A stretch of 64,000 bases of DNA from Rhodobacter maris (GCF_900217815.1 NZ_OBMT01000009.1:90432-154431); one strand, 5' to 3'; numbered from the stretch's first letter, positions 45,420 through 54,773 are shown. Notes: a model not told the origin generated them from the sequence alone. A program made the numbers and translations.

Positions 45420-46772
45420 TCACTTCAGCGTGTCCCAAGTGGTCTGGATCTGATGCGCGACCGCCTCGGCCGGTTTGCCGCCCACGTAATCGACCATGCC
45501 GGTCCAGAAAGCGCCCGCACCGATCGCCCCCGGCATCAGGTCGGATCCATCAAACCGGAAGGTCGTGGCATTGAGCAGAATATCCCCCATTTTATGAAGG
45601 GTTTCATCGCCATAGAGATCGGTATTGACAGATTTGAAGGGCGTAACAAAGCCCGTTTGCGCCATCCAGACCTCATGCGCGATCGGGCTTTCGAGGAATT
45701 TCAGAAACGCATCGGCGGCAGGGTTCCGGGTGAGCTTGGCAAACATTGTGCCCGCACCGAGTACGGGCTGGCCAAGATCCTTGTCTGCATAGGCCGGAAA
45801 ATAGAAGAAATCGGCATCCTGCCCAACTACCACGCCCTCGGGGAAGAAGGAGGGAATGAAGCTCGCCTGCCGGTGCAGGTAGCATTGCGGCGGGGCGCTG
45901 AAGAGGCCTTTCGGGCTGTCGCGGAAATCGGTGGTGGCGACGGCCCCCGCCCCCCCTGCAACGAAGGCGTCATCGCGGGCGAACCAGCCGAAATCCTCGA
46001 TTGCCGCGATCACTTTCGGGTCGTCGAACCGGAGCCGGTTTGCGACCCAGGCGTCATAATCCCCGGGCGGGTTCAGCCGCAGCATGAAGTCCTCGACCCA
46101 ATCGGTCGCGGGCCAGCCGGTTGCCCCCCCCGAGCCGAGCCCGATGCACCAGGGTGTGCCGCCATCCGCCACGATCTGTTCGGTGAGCGCTTTCAGCTCC
46201 TCCATCGTCTGCGGCACATCATAGCCTGCGTCCTCAAAGTTTTCAGGCACATACCAGACAAGCGATTTCACATCGGCCTTGAAGGGGAAGGCATATTGAT
46301 GCCGGGCGCCCTCCGGCCCCTCATAATTGCCATAGGCGGCCCAGCTTTCTCCGGCCGCGTAATGCGCTTTGATCCAGTCGCGTGTGCCCTCCGGCAAGGG
46401 CACGAGCCGCCCCTTTTTCGCCAGATCGGCAGCCAGGCCGGGCTGGGGAAAGATCGCAATATCGGGGGGTGAGCCTCCCTCTGCATCGATCACGATCTGC
46501 TGCTCGAAACTGTCGGAGCCGGAATAGACCACTTCCGCGCCGGTCGCGGCTTCGAAATAGGCGAGCACGCTTTCCACCAGCGCCTTGTCCGGGCCGAGCC
46601 AGGGGCCAAGAAGCGTGAGGCGCTGTCCCCTCAGATCGATCTGTTTGAGCGCGTCGTAAGAGGCCCAGTCGAAACGGTCATCCACGCCCGGCGGAAATTT
46701 CAGATCCTGCGCGAGCGCTCCGGAGGCGGCACAGATCCCCCCCATCAGCGCACAAAGAATATTGTTTTTCAT
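45420..46772 (-). CDS. aglE: alpha-glucoside periplasmic binding protein
   Basis: The 450-residue protein has a signal peptide (cut after residue 21, CAASGALA before QDLKF) and a type 1 extracellular solute-binding fold (YDALKQIDLRGQRLTLLGPW, MEELKALTEQIVADGGTPWC, FLKFLESPIAHEVWMAQTGF). It captures alpha-glucosides in the periplasm. The start at 46772 (GGGAGG upstream) is chosen; the frame is open much further upstream through the regulatory region. It is the first gene of aglEFGAK and lies 56 bases from the nearer LacI-type palindrome. Confidence 0.93.
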   Translation of the reverse strand: MKNNILCALMGGICAASGALAQDLKFPPGVDDRFDWASYDALKQIDLRGQRLTLLGPWLGPDKALVESVLAYFEAATGAEVVYSGSDSFEQQIVIDAEGGSPPDIAIFPQPGLAADLAKKGRLVPLPEGTRDWIKAHYAAGESWAAYGNYEGPEGARHQYAFPFKADVKSLVWYVPENFEDAGYDVPQTMEELKALTEQIVADGGTPWCIGLGSGGATGWPATDWVEDFMLRLNPPGDYDAWVANRLRFDDPKVIAAIEDFGWFARDDAFVAGGAGAVATTDFRDSPKGLFSAPPQCYLHRQASFIPSFFPEGVVVGQDADFFYFPAYADKDLGQPVLGAGTMFAKLTRNPAADAFLKFLESPIAHEVWMAQTGFVTPFKSVNTDLYGDETLHKMGDILLNATTFRFDGSDLMPGAIGAGAFWTGMVDYVGGKPAEAVAHQIQTTWDTLK

Positions 46773-46827
46773 GCCGTCCTCCCGAGTCAGGGGCCGGGGT
46801 CGGATCGCCTGCGCAGCGGTTCTGCCC

Positions 46828-46839
46828 CAAAGCGCTTTG
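46828..46839. promoter_or_regulatory. LacI-family operator, aglE-proximal
   Basis: CAAAGCGCTTTG is a perfect 12-bp palindrome with the central CG typical of LacI-family sites. It lies 56 bases upstream of the aglE start codon. The same core recurs at 46990-47003, 163 bases away centre to centre. AglR, encoded next to it, is the obvious binder. Confidence 0.8.
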
Positions 46840-46989
46840 ACACGCGAAGCCTCCTCCAGCCCCGGTTCAATGTCAACCAGCCCCGAGGCAAGCCACCAGA
46901 TTTCCCTGAAAATGCTGCATCCGCAGCAATTCTGGCGAAGACCGCACGGGAATTGACGCTTCCGGGACGCGAGAGTAGCCTCTGTTTTG

Positions 46990-47003
46990 TCAAAGCGCTT
47001 TGA
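46990..47003. promoter_or_regulatory. LacI-family operator, aglR-proximal
   Basis: TCAAAGCGCTTTGA is a perfect 14-bp palindrome containing the same core as the site at 46828-46839. It ends 21 bases before the aglR start codon, a position suited to autorepression. Confidence 0.82.
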
Positions 47004-47024
47004 AACGACTGCCGGACCGGCCTC

Positions 47025-48059
47025 ATGACTCTGAAGGATCTCGCCCAGCTCCTTGGCCTTTCGCCGACGACCGTGAGCCGGGCGCTCAACGGCTTTCCCG
47101 AAGTGGCCGAGGCGACGCGGCGGCGGGTCGAGGCCGCGGCCGCCGCGCAAGGCTACCGGCCCAACAGCCAGGCCCGGCGGCTGGCCACCGGGCGGGCGAT
47201 GGCGATCGGCCATGTGATCCCGCTCTCGACCCAGCACGAGATGGTGAACCCGGTCTTTGCCGATTTCATCGCCGGGGCGAGCGCGGTTTATGCCCGGGCG
47301 GGCTATGACATGGTGCTGATCGCTGTCGCCGATGCCGACCAGACGCGCGCCTATCGGGCCCTGCGCGCGCAGGGCAATGTTGACGGGGTGATCGTGCACG
47401 GGCCACGTGCGGGCGACCCGCGCATCGCGCTGCTCACCGATCTCGGCCTGCCCTTTGTCGTGCACGGGCGCGCCTCGGGGGTGGATCTGCCTTATGCCCA
47501 TGTCGATGTGAACAGTGCCCGTGCCTTCGAGCGGGCGACGCGGTTCCTGCTCGACCTCGGGCACCGGCGGATCGCACTTGTCAACGGGCTAGAGGAGATG
47601 GATTTCGCCTTGCGCAGGCGGCGCGGCTATGAGCGCGCATTGGTGGAGCGCGCAATCGTGCCCGATCCGCGGCTCCTGATTTCCGGGGAGATGACCGAAG
47701 CACAGGGCTATGATGCCGCGCGCCGCCTGCTGGCGCGCGCTGATCCCCCCTCCGCCTTCCTGACAAGCTCGCTTCTGTCGGCAATGGGTGTGCGGCGCGC
47801 ACTCTGGGATCTCGGGCTCGAGATGGGGCGCGATGTCTCGATCCTCACCCATGACGACGAGCTGGGCTATTTCCGCAACGGGGCCGAGGAACCGATTTTC
47901 ACCGCCACCCGCGCCTCCGTCCGCATTGCGGGGCGGCGTTGCGCCGAATTGTTGCTCGCGCAGATCGCAACCCCGGGCGCGCCACCGGTGGCCGAGCTGA
48001 TCGAGGCGGTGCTGGTTGTCGGCGCCTCGACGGGCCCCGCCCCGGGCGCCCCCCCGTGA
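47025..48059 (+). CDS. aglR: LacI-family repressor of alpha-glucoside genes
   Basis: The 344-residue protein has the LacI HTH and hinge helix at the N-terminus (MTLKDLAQLLGLSPTTVSRA, then LNGFPEVAEATRRRV) and a periplasmic-binding-like sugar-sensing domain (about 65-335, with LGHRRIALVNGL). It is divergent from aglE and has two matching operators beside it. The gene ends inside the start of the GH1 gene (GTGA overlap), so it heads an aglR-bgl-glk operon and probably controls its own neighbours. Confidence 0.93.
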   Translation: MTLKDLAQLLGLSPTTVSRALNGFPEVAEATRRRVEAAAAAQGYRPNSQARRLATGRAMAIGHVIPLSTQHEMVNPVFADFIAGASAVYARAGYDMVLIAVADADQTRAYRALRAQGNVDGVIVHGPRAGDPRIALLTDLGLPFVVHGRASGVDLPYAHVDVNSARAFERATRFLLDLGHRRIALVNGLEEMDFALRRRRGYERALVERAIVPDPRLLISGEMTEAQGYDAARRLLARADPPSAFLTSSLLSAMGVRRALWDLGLEMGRDVSILTHDDELGYFRNGAEEPIFTATRASVRIAGRRCAELLLAQIATPGAPPVAELIEAVLVVGASTGPAPGAPP

Positions 48060-49384
48060 GCGCCCTGCCCGCAAGATCCGCCTTCCCGCCCGGCTTTCTG
48101 TTCGGGCTTGCGACCTCGGCCTATCAGATCGAGGGGCACGGGCTCGGCGCCGCCGGGCCGACGCATTGGGACACATTCGCCGCCACGCCCGGCAATGTGC
48201 TGCACGCGGAAAACGGCGCGCGCGCCTGCGAACATTATCATCTCTGGGCGCAGGATCTCGATCTCGTCGCCGCGGCAGGCTTTGATATCTATCGTTTTTC
48301 TACCTCCTGGGCCCGGGTGATGCCGGAGGGGCGCGGCGCAGTTAACGCGCAGGGGCTAGATTTTTACGACCGGCTGGTGGATGGCATGCTGGCCCGCGGG
48401 CTGAAGCCGGCGTTGACCCTCTACCATTGGGAACTGCCCGCCGCGCTTGCCGACCTTGGCGGCTGGTGCAACCGCGACATTGCGGGTTGGCTCGCCGATT
48501 TCGCGCAGGTGATCGCGCGCCGGCTCGGTGACCGGATCTGGTCGGCTGCACCGATCAACGAGCCGTGGTGCGTGAGCTGGCTGAGCCATTTTCTCGGCCT
48601 GCATGCACCGGGTCTGCGCGACATCCGCGCCGCCGCGCGGGCCATGCATCACACCGGGCTCGCCCATGGCCACGCGATTGCGTCCTGGCGCGCGGAAGGG
48701 ATGACCAACCTTGGCGCCGTGTGCAATTTCGAACCTGCCATCCCGGCCGATCCTGCGCCATCTTCCCTTTTTGCAGCAAAGCGTTACGATGCGATCTTCA
48801 ACCGTTTCTTTATCGAGGGGATGCTGAAGGGACGCTACCCCGAAGATGCGCTTGAGCGACTCGAAGCCCATCTGCCGCGCGGCTGGGCCGAGGACATGAA
48901 CGGAATTGCCGCGCCGCTCGACTGGCTCGGCGTGAATTACTACACCTGCAAGCGCATCGCCGCCGCAACCGGCCCCTGGCCCGCATGGCAGGAGATCGCC
49001 GGGCCGGGCGAGAAAACCGCGATGGGCTGGGAGATCCGCCCCGAAGGATTGCGCGATCTGCTGATCGGGCTTGCGCGCGACTATACCGGTGCGCTGCCCT
49101 TGCTGATCACCGAAAACGGCATTGCTACTGCGGATGTGACGCGCGAGGGCGCCTGTGACGACAGCCCCCGCATCGCCTATCATGCCGCGCATCTCGAGGC
49201 CTGCCGCGCCGCAATCGCGGCGGGCGTGCCGCTGGCGGGCTACATCGCCTGGTCGGCGCTCGACAATTTCGAATGGGCCGAGGGCTACTCAAAACGTTTC
49301 GGGCTGGTCCATGTCGATTTCGAAAGCTTGCAGCGGACCCCGAAGGCATCCTATCACGCCTTCAGGCAAGCTCTGGAGCGCTAG
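48056..49384 (+). CDS. GH1 beta-glucosidase
   Basis: A GTG start at 48056 overlapping the aglR stop gives 442 residues. The GH1 fold shows FLFGLATSAYQIEG near the N-terminus, the acid/base glutamate in INEPWC and the nucleophile glutamate in LLITENGIA. The C-terminal NFEWAEGYSKRFGLVHVDF is typical. No signal peptide is seen, so it acts in the cytoplasm on beta-glucosides or on 6-unmodified disaccharides. It is coupled to aglR and abuts glk. Confidence 0.94.
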   Translation: MSALPARSAFPPGFLFGLATSAYQIEGHGLGAAGPTHWDTFAATPGNVLHAENGARACEHYHLWAQDLDLVAAAGFDIYRFSTSWARVMPEGRGAVNAQGLDFYDRLVDGMLARGLKPALTLYHWELPAALADLGGWCNRDIAGWLADFAQVIARRLGDRIWSAAPINEPWCVSWLSHFLGLHAPGLRDIRAAARAMHHTGLAHGHAIASWRAEGMTNLGAVCNFEPAIPADPAPSSLFAAKRYDAIFNRFFIEGMLKGRYPEDALERLEAHLPRGWAEDMNGIAAPLDWLGVNYYTCKRIAAATGPWPAWQEIAGPGEKTAMGWEIRPEGLRDLLIGLARDYTGALPLLITENGIATADVTREGACDDSPRIAYHAAHLEACRAAIAAGVPLAGYIAWSALDNFEWAEGYSKRFGLVHVDFESLQRTPKASYHAFRQALER

Positions 49385-50362
49385 ATGATCTCGTCCACCC
49401 CCGACCGCTACACGCTTCTGGCCGATATCGGCGGCACCAATACCCGTGTGGCGCTGGCCGAGGCGGGGCGGCTGCTGCCGGAAACGATCCGCCGTTATGC
49501 CAATGCAGGGCGCCCGGCGCTGGAACCGATCCTCGTCGATTACATGCAGACCGAGGGCGTGAGCGATCTCGCGGGCGCCTGTGTTGCGGCGGCCGGGCCG
49601 GTACGCGACGGGGTGGCGCATATGACGAACCTCTCCTGGGTGATCGAGGATCACGCGATTGCCAATGTAACGAAGGCCGAGACGGTGGCGGTGCTCAACG
49701 ATCTGCAGGCGCAGGGTCATGCGCTGGGGTATCTCGCCCCCGATGCCGTGCGCGGGCTTCTGCCCGGCGCCGAAGCCCGTCCCGGATCGAGCCAGCTTGT
49801 GATCGGCGTCGGCACGGGCTTCAACGCGGCGCCCGTGCACGAAGGCCCCGGGGGTCGGATCGTCGCCGCCTCCGAATGTGGCCACATCACCTTGCCAACT
49901 GTAAGCGACGAGGACATCGCCCTGATGCGGTTTGTCGAAGAGGTGCACGGGTTCGCCGCGGTCGAGGATGTGCTCTCGGGGCGTGGGCTTGAACGGGTGC
50001 ATGCCTTTGTCACCACGCGCGCAGGCGCTCCCGAGCGGCGCGCCGCCGCGGATGTGATGGCAGAGATCACGGCGCGCACGGCGGCGGGGCGCGAGACCGC
50101 GCGGATCTTCGTGCGCCATCTGGGCGCGGTGGCGGGAGATCTCGCGCTCACCCACCTGCCCTTCGGCGGCATCCATCTGTGCGGCGGCGTGGCGCGCGCC
50201 TTCACGCCGCTGTTTGCCGAATTCGGCTTTGCCGAGGCCTTTTGCGCCAAGGGGCGCTTTGGTGATTTCCTGCGCGCCTTTCCGGTTTCGGTGATCGAGG
50301 ACGATTACGCGGCGCTCGTCGGCTGCGCCGCTTATATCCACGCCCGCGCGCCACAATTGTAA
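49385..50362 (+). CDS. glk: glucokinase
   Basis: This 325-residue ATP-dependent glucokinase is of the bacterial Glk type. The phosphate-1 motif LLADIGGTNTRVALAEAG is at the N-terminus, GVGTGFNAAP follows, and ECGHITLP carries the metal-binding residues. It turns free glucose released by AglA or the GH1 enzyme into glucose-6-phosphate. It starts directly after the GH1 stop and ends the aglR operon at the 50387 hairpin. Confidence 0.95.
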   Translation: MISSTPDRYTLLADIGGTNTRVALAEAGRLLPETIRRYANAGRPALEPILVDYMQTEGVSDLAGACVAAAGPVRDGVAHMTNLSWVIEDHAIANVTKAETVAVLNDLQAQGHALGYLAPDAVRGLLPGAEARPGSSQLVIGVGTGFNAAPVHEGPGGRIVAASECGHITLPTVSDEDIALMRFVEEVHGFAAVEDVLSGRGLERVHAFVTTRAGAPERRAAADVMAEITARTAAGRETARIFVRHLGAVAGDLALTHLPFGGIHLCGGVARAFTPLFAEFGFAEAFCAKGRFGDFLRAFPVSVIEDDYAALVGCAAYIHARAPQL

Positions 50363-50386
50363 GCCCGCGCCCGGCCCCTGCCCCAA

Positions 50387-50424
50387 GCCCGAAAGCCCCG
50401 TTTCCCCCGGTTTCGGGCGGTTTT
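50387..50424 (+). terminator. terminator after glk
   Basis: Perfect 8-bp arms GCCCGAAA (50387-50394) and TTTCGGGC (50411-50418) with a 16-base loop are followed by GGTTTT. It closes the aglR-GH1-glk operon before the chemotaxis genes. Confidence 0.65.
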
Positions 50425-50560
50425 GCATGGCTGTGCCCCGGCCGCGAAATTCGGTTTCCTGTCAAGTCAATCTTAACCCGCACAGGCTAAGTCTTTTGCA
50501 TGCAGGAATGAAAGGGGAACGCGTGATCCTTCTTCACAACCAACTTTTTGCGAGGCCGTG

Positions 50561-50836
50561 ATGCAGTCCATTGCCCTTGCCCCCCGCCTCGATCTTTCGC
50601 AGGCCTCCCCGCTCGCCACCGCGCTGCGGCAGGCCGGAGGGACCGATCTCGTTCTCGATGCCTCCGCGGTCACTCATCTCGGTGGGCTCGCGTTGCAAGT
50701 ACTCGCCTCGGCCGCGCAGGGCGCGCGCACCGCAGGCACCTCCTTCACCATCACTCCGCGGTCCGAAGCCTTCGACGAGGCGCTCGAAACCTTCGGCCTC
50801 GTGCCCGCGGATTTGCAAACCGGAGAGGCCGAATGA
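50561..50836 (+). CDS. STAS-domain protein heading the chemotaxis operon
   Basis: The 91-residue protein is a single STAS domain (anti-sigma antagonist type): RLDLSQASPLATALRQAGG, then DLVLDASAVTHLGGLALQVLASA, where the phosphorylatable Ser position of antagonists appears to be replaced (THLGG). GAGG lies five bases before the ATG; a GTG one codon upstream also fits. It overlaps cheY by 4 bp. Its role in chemotaxis is unknown; similar small STAS genes precede CheA operons in other alphaproteobacteria. Confidence 0.85.
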   Translation: MQSIALAPRLDLSQASPLATALRQAGGTDLVLDASAVTHLGGLALQVLASAAQGARTAGTSFTITPRSEAFDEALETFGLVPADLQTGEAE

Positions 50837-51198
50837 GCCTGACTGTCCTGGCCGTCGACGACAGCCGCACGATTCGCGACATGCTGAAACTCGCCCTGAC
50901 TGAAGCGGGCATCACCCTCCATCTGGCCGAAGACGGCGTGCACGGGCTTGAAGTGCTCGAAGGGATCGCCCCGGATGCGATCATCTCCGACATCAACATG
51001 CCGCGCCTCGACGGGTTCGGCTTCATCGAGGCTGTGCGCCAGCAAGACAAGCACCGCGGCACCCCGATTCTGGTGCTCACCACCGAATCCGCCCCCGAGC
51101 TGAAGGCGCGCGCCCGTGCCGCCGGCGCCACGGGCTGGATCGTGAAGCCTTTCGACCCGCCGAAGCTGGTCAAGGCTTTGCAGATGGTTGCGGGCTGA
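50833..51198 (+). CDS. cheY: chemotaxis response regulator CheY (first copy)
   Basis: The 121-residue receiver-only protein has the acidic pair Asp9-Asp10 (AVDDSRTIR), acceptor Asp53 (AIISDINMPRLDG) and Lys105 (IVKPFDPP). It would be phosphorylated by the CheA encoded 11 bases downstream and bind the flagellar switch or compete for phosphoryl groups. In Rhodobacter cheOp1, cheY genes flank cheA-cheW-cheR as here. Confidence 0.93.
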   Translation: MSLTVLAVDDSRTIRDMLKLALTEAGITLHLAEDGVHGLEVLEGIAPDAIISDINMPRLDGFGFIEAVRQQDKHRGTPILVLTTESAPELKARARAAGATGWIVKPFDPPKLVKALQMVAG

Positions 51199-51208
51199 GG
51201 AGGCAGGA

Positions 51209-53431
51209 ATGGCAACGGACCCGATGGCGGAAATCCGGGCAAGTTTCTTCATCGAATGTGAAGAACTGCTCGAAAGTCTGCAAGATGCGCTCTCCGACAT
51301 GGACGAGGGCAACCAAGACAATGAGACGATCAACGTCGTCTTCCGTGCGGTCCATTCCATCAAGGGTGGCGCCGGGGCGTTCGGTCTGAACGCGCTGGTG
51401 GGATTTGCGCACCGCTACGAGACCGTGCTTGACGAACTCCGCTCGGGTCGGCTGTCGATCACCCCCGATGCGATGAAGCTGTTCTTCCAGGCCGCCGACC
51501 TGCTGCAAGACCAGGTGCGCGCCGCCCGCGACGGCGCGCCGCCGCCCGACGGCTCGGAGCCTTGCCTTGTCGCGCTTGAGGCGCTGATGGGCGGCGCCCC
51601 CAAGGCGGCGGAAGAAGAAGAGGATGTTTCAGATTTCCAGCCGATGGGGCTCGCTTTCGATTTCGGCCCGGTTGATGATGAAGCGCCTCCGGCCCGCCCG
51701 GCCTGGACCGTGCGCTTCAAGCCTTCCGCCGCGCTTTACGCCTCGGGCAACGAACCGCTGCATTTGTTGCGCGCCCTCGGCAAGCTCGGCGAGTGCAAGA
51801 CCCGCTGCGAGATGGGCGCCCTGCCCGATCTCGACACGCTTGAACCTGAAGCGTCTTATTTTGAATGGATCAGCGAAATCAGCGGCGATGTGACCGATTT
51901 CGACATCCGCGAAGTGTTCGACTTCGTCGAGGATGTCTGCGAAATCGAGATCACCAGCGCCAACACCGCGCAGGCGACGCTCGACATGTCCGGGCTGGCG
52001 GCGCTGGAAGGGGCAGATAGCTCCCCTTTCCCGGAAGCGCCGCAGGTCGTGATGCCGATGGCCGAGGCGGCGCCGATGACGCGAGTGGATGAGCCTGCGC
52101 CGGTCGAACAGGCCCCGCTGCCTGCGCCGAGCGCGCTCGCACCGACGCCCGAACCTGCGGCTCCGGTCGCAGCGGCTGCGACAGGCGGCGGTGGGCGCGA
52201 AGCCCGCGAAAGTGGGGGCGGCGCCGAACCGCAGGCGACCGTGCGCGTCGATCTCGACCGTATCGACCGGCTCGTCAACCTTGTGGGCGAGCTGGTGATC
52301 AACCAGGCGATGCTTGCACAAAGCGTGGCCGAAGCCGGGCTGCCGCCGAATTCTGCAGTTATGACCGGGCTCGAAGCCTTCATGATGTTGACCCGCGACA
52401 TCCAGGACTCGGTGATGATGATCCGTGCCCAGCCGGTCAAGCCGCTGTTCCAGCGCATGGCCCGGATCGTGCGCGAAGCCTCGGCCGCGGTCGGCAAGGA
52501 AGTGCGACTGAAAACCGAGGGCGAAGCGACCGAAGTCGACAAGACGGTGATCGAACGGCTTGCCGATCCGCTCACCCACATGATCCGCAACTCGGTTGAC
52601 CATGGTCTTGAGACTCCGGAAAAACGGGTGGCCGCGGGCAAGTCGCCCGAAGGTGTGATCACCCTCTCGGCACAGCATCGCTCGGGTCGCGTGGTGATCG
52701 AGATCACCGACGACGGCGCCGGCATCAACCGCCCGAAGGTCCGTGCGAAAGCGATCGAGAAGGGGCTGATTGCCCCCGACGCCCAGCTTTCCGACGGCGA
52801 GATCGACAACCTGCTGTTCCTGCCCGGTTTCTCGACCGCGGATCAGGTCTCCGCCCTCTCCGGCCGCGGTGTCGGCATGGATGTGGTGCGGCAGGCGATC
52901 CAGGGCCTTGGCGGCCGGATCACGATCCACTCGGAGCCCGGCAAGGGCACGCGCTTCTCGATCTCGCTGCCGCTCACGCTCGCCGTGCTCGATGGCATGG
53001 TGGTGAATGTGGCCAACGAAACCCTCGTGGTGCCGCTCTCCTCGATCCTCGAGACCGCGACATTGACCGACGAGGACATCCGCGCGCTTGGTCCCAATAC
53101 CAACGTGATCCATGTCCGAGGTGCCTTCGTGCCGCTCTATGACCTGGGCGCCGAACTGGGCTACCGGGCACCGAAATCGAGCTATGCGGGCGGCATCGTG
53201 CTGCTCACGGCACAGGAGAACGGCACCCGCTCCGCGCTTGTCGTCGACTCGATCCTCGAACAGCGTCAGGTCGTCATCAAGGGGCTGCAACGCAGCTACG
53301 GCCATATCCCCGGCGTTGCCGCCGCCACCATCCTCGGCGATGGTCAGATCGCCCTGATCCTCGACCCCGCCGATCTTGTCTCAAACGCCTCCGGTCGCAC
53401 CCGGAGCCAAAGCTTCGCTCTTGCAGGATAA
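51209..53431 (+). CDS. cheA: chemotaxis histidine kinase CheA
   Basis: The 740-residue kinase has a P1 HPt domain with His49 (VFRAVHSIKGGAGAFG), a CheY-binding-like segment (about 165-255) and a Pro/Ala-rich linker. P3 dimerisation (DRIDRLVNLVGELVINQ), the P4 ATPase (HMIRNSVDHGLETPEKR, ITDDGAGINRPKV, GRGVGMDVVRQAI) and a P5 CheW-like domain (about 600-735) follow. The start at 51209 follows GGAGGCAGGA; an upstream ATG at 51188 is in the cheY end. All catalytic domains are present in one chain, unlike the split kinases of Rhodobacter cheOp2 and cheOp3. Confidence 0.96.
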   Translation: MATDPMAEIRASFFIECEELLESLQDALSDMDEGNQDNETINVVFRAVHSIKGGAGAFGLNALVGFAHRYETVLDELRSGRLSITPDAMKLFFQAADLLQDQVRAARDGAPPPDGSEPCLVALEALMGGAPKAAEEEEDVSDFQPMGLAFDFGPVDDEAPPARPAWTVRFKPSAALYASGNEPLHLLRALGKLGECKTRCEMGALPDLDTLEPEASYFEWISEISGDVTDFDIREVFDFVEDVCEIEITSANTAQATLDMSGLAALEGADSSPFPEAPQVVMPMAEAAPMTRVDEPAPVEQAPLPAPSALAPTPEPAAPVAAAATGGGGREARESGGGAEPQATVRVDLDRIDRLVNLVGELVINQAMLAQSVAEAGLPPNSAVMTGLEAFMMLTRDIQDSVMMIRAQPVKPLFQRMARIVREASAAVGKEVRLKTEGEATEVDKTVIERLADPLTHMIRNSVDHGLETPEKRVAAGKSPEGVITLSAQHRSGRVVIEITDDGAGINRPKVRAKAIEKGLIAPDAQLSDGEIDNLLFLPGFSTADQVSALSGRGVGMDVVRQAIQGLGGRITIHSEPGKGTRFSISLPLTLAVLDGMVVNVANETLVVPLSSILETATLTDEDIRALGPNTNVIHVRGAFVPLYDLGAELGYRAPKSSYAGGIVLLTAQENGTRSALVVDSILEQRQVVIKGLQRSYGHIPGVAAATILGDGQIALILDPADLVSNASGRTRSQSFALAG

Positions 53432-53436
53432 CCGCC

Positions 53437-53904
53437 ATGGCACTGGAAAAAAGCTCGCAAAACTCGTCCGAACTCGAACTCCTGTCGTTCCGGCTTGCGG
53501 AAGAAGAATACAGCGTCGACATCATGTCAGTGCGCGAGATCCGCGGCTGGACCCGCGCGACACCGCTGCCCCATGCGCCTCATCATGTGCGCGGCGTGAT
53601 CAACCTGCGCGGCACCGTGCTGCCGGTGGTCGACCTTTCGGTGCGGCTCGGCATGGAGCCGGTCGAAGGCGATGCGCGCAACGTCATCATCGTTGTGCAG
53701 GTCGGCACCCAGACAGCTGGTCTGCTCGTCAACGCCGTCTCCGACATTCTTGCGCTGCCGCGCACCGAGCTGCAACCGCCGCCGGAGCTGGCCGCTGATT
53801 GCGCCCACAGCTTCATCGAGGCGCTCACCATCGTCGACGGGCGGATGATCCGCGTGCTCGATCTGGCGGCCGTCCTCCCCGATGACAATGCCGAGGCCGC
53901 ATGA
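53437..53904 (+). CDS. cheW: chemotaxis adaptor CheW
   Basis: The 155-residue coupling protein links CheA to receptors. The CheW fold shows LLSFRLAEEEYSVDIMSVRE, RGVINLRGTVLPVVDLSVRLG and DGRMIRVLDLAAVLPDD. It starts six bases after cheA and overlaps cheR by 4 bp. Confidence 0.95.
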   Translation: MALEKSSQNSSELELLSFRLAEEEYSVDIMSVREIRGWTRATPLPHAPHHVRGVINLRGTVLPVVDLSVRLGMEPVEGDARNVIIVVQVGTQTAGLLVNAVSDILALPRTELQPPPELAADCAHSFIEALTIVDGRMIRVLDLAAVLPDDNAEAA

Positions 53905-54773
53905 ACAGTCCGCTTCCCATCAGCGGGGCCATGGCCCCGACGGCGAACGAGCTCTCGACGATCGCGCGGGTTCTTTATGAACACGCCGGGATCGTGCTCG
54001 CGCCGGGCAAGGCCTCGATGGTGCAATCGCGGCTTGGCAAACGGCTGCGCGCGCTTGGCCTGAAGGACTATGAAAGCTACATCCGGCTCGTCACCTCGGA
54101 CGCCGGGCTCGACGAACGGCGCGAGATGATCTCGGCGCTCACCACCAACGTGACGCAGTTCTTTCGCGAGAATCATCACTTCGAGACCCTGCGCAAGGAC
54201 GCGCTGCCGCCTTTGCTGGCAAAGGCGCGGGCGGGCGGCAAGGTGCGGATCTGGTCGGCGGGCAGCTCGAACGGGCAGGAAGCCTTTACCATCGCCATGG
54301 TGCTCGCTGACATGGCGCAGGATCTGGCGCGGCTCGACATCAAGATCCTCGCCACCGATATCGACCCGCGGATGGTTGAGCGTGGCCGTGAGGCGCTGTA
54401 TGATGCGGCCACGCTGAACACGATCCCGCAGCCGATGCAGCGGTTCATTTCGGTGGAGGCGGGCGGGGTGCGCATCGCGCCCGCGCTGCGTGGGATCGTC
54501 AGCTTCAACGAACTGAACCTGCACGAGAAATGGCCGATGAAAGGCCGTTTCGACATCATCTTCTGCCGTAACGTCGTGATCTATTTCAGCCCGGAAGACC
54601 AGCTCAAGCTCTGGCGGCGTTTCGAATCCGTGCTTGCCCCTGGGGGCTGGCTGTTCGTCGGCCATTCCGAACGGGTGCCACTCGATGGCGGCACCGCACT
54701 CGGGACAGCCGGCATCACAACCTATCGGCTGCCCGAAACGGTCAGCCCGAACGGAGGCCCGAAATGGCACTGA
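53901..54773 (+). CDS. cheR: chemoreceptor methyltransferase CheR
   Basis: The 290-residue enzyme methylates receptor glutamates with SAM. The N-terminal helical region (VLAPGKASMVQSRLGKRLR) and the Rossmann core with VRIWSAGSSNGQEAFTIAM, ILATDIDPRMVERGREALYD and DIIFCRNVVIYF are present. No cheB gene for demethylation lies in the operon. It overlaps cheW by 4 bp and the next cheY by 10 bases. Confidence 0.95.
   Translation: MNSPLPISGAMAPTANELSTIARVLYEHAGIVLAPGKASMVQSRLGKRLRALGLKDYESYIRLVTSDAGLDERREMISALTTNVTQFFRENHHFETLRKDALPPLLAKARAGGKVRIWSAGSSNGQEAFTIAMVLADMAQDLARLDIKILATDIDPRMVERGREALYDAATLNTIPQPMQRFISVEAGGVRIAPALRGIVSFNELNLHEKWPMKGRFDIIFCRNVVIYFSPEDQLKLWRRFESVLAPGGWLFVGHSERVPLDGGTALGTAGITTYRLPETVSPNGGPKWH

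Noticed and set aside
46773..47564. Upstream extension of the aglE frame
   Set aside because: It crosses the operators and runs antisense into aglR; the signal peptide and ribosome site place the start at 46772.
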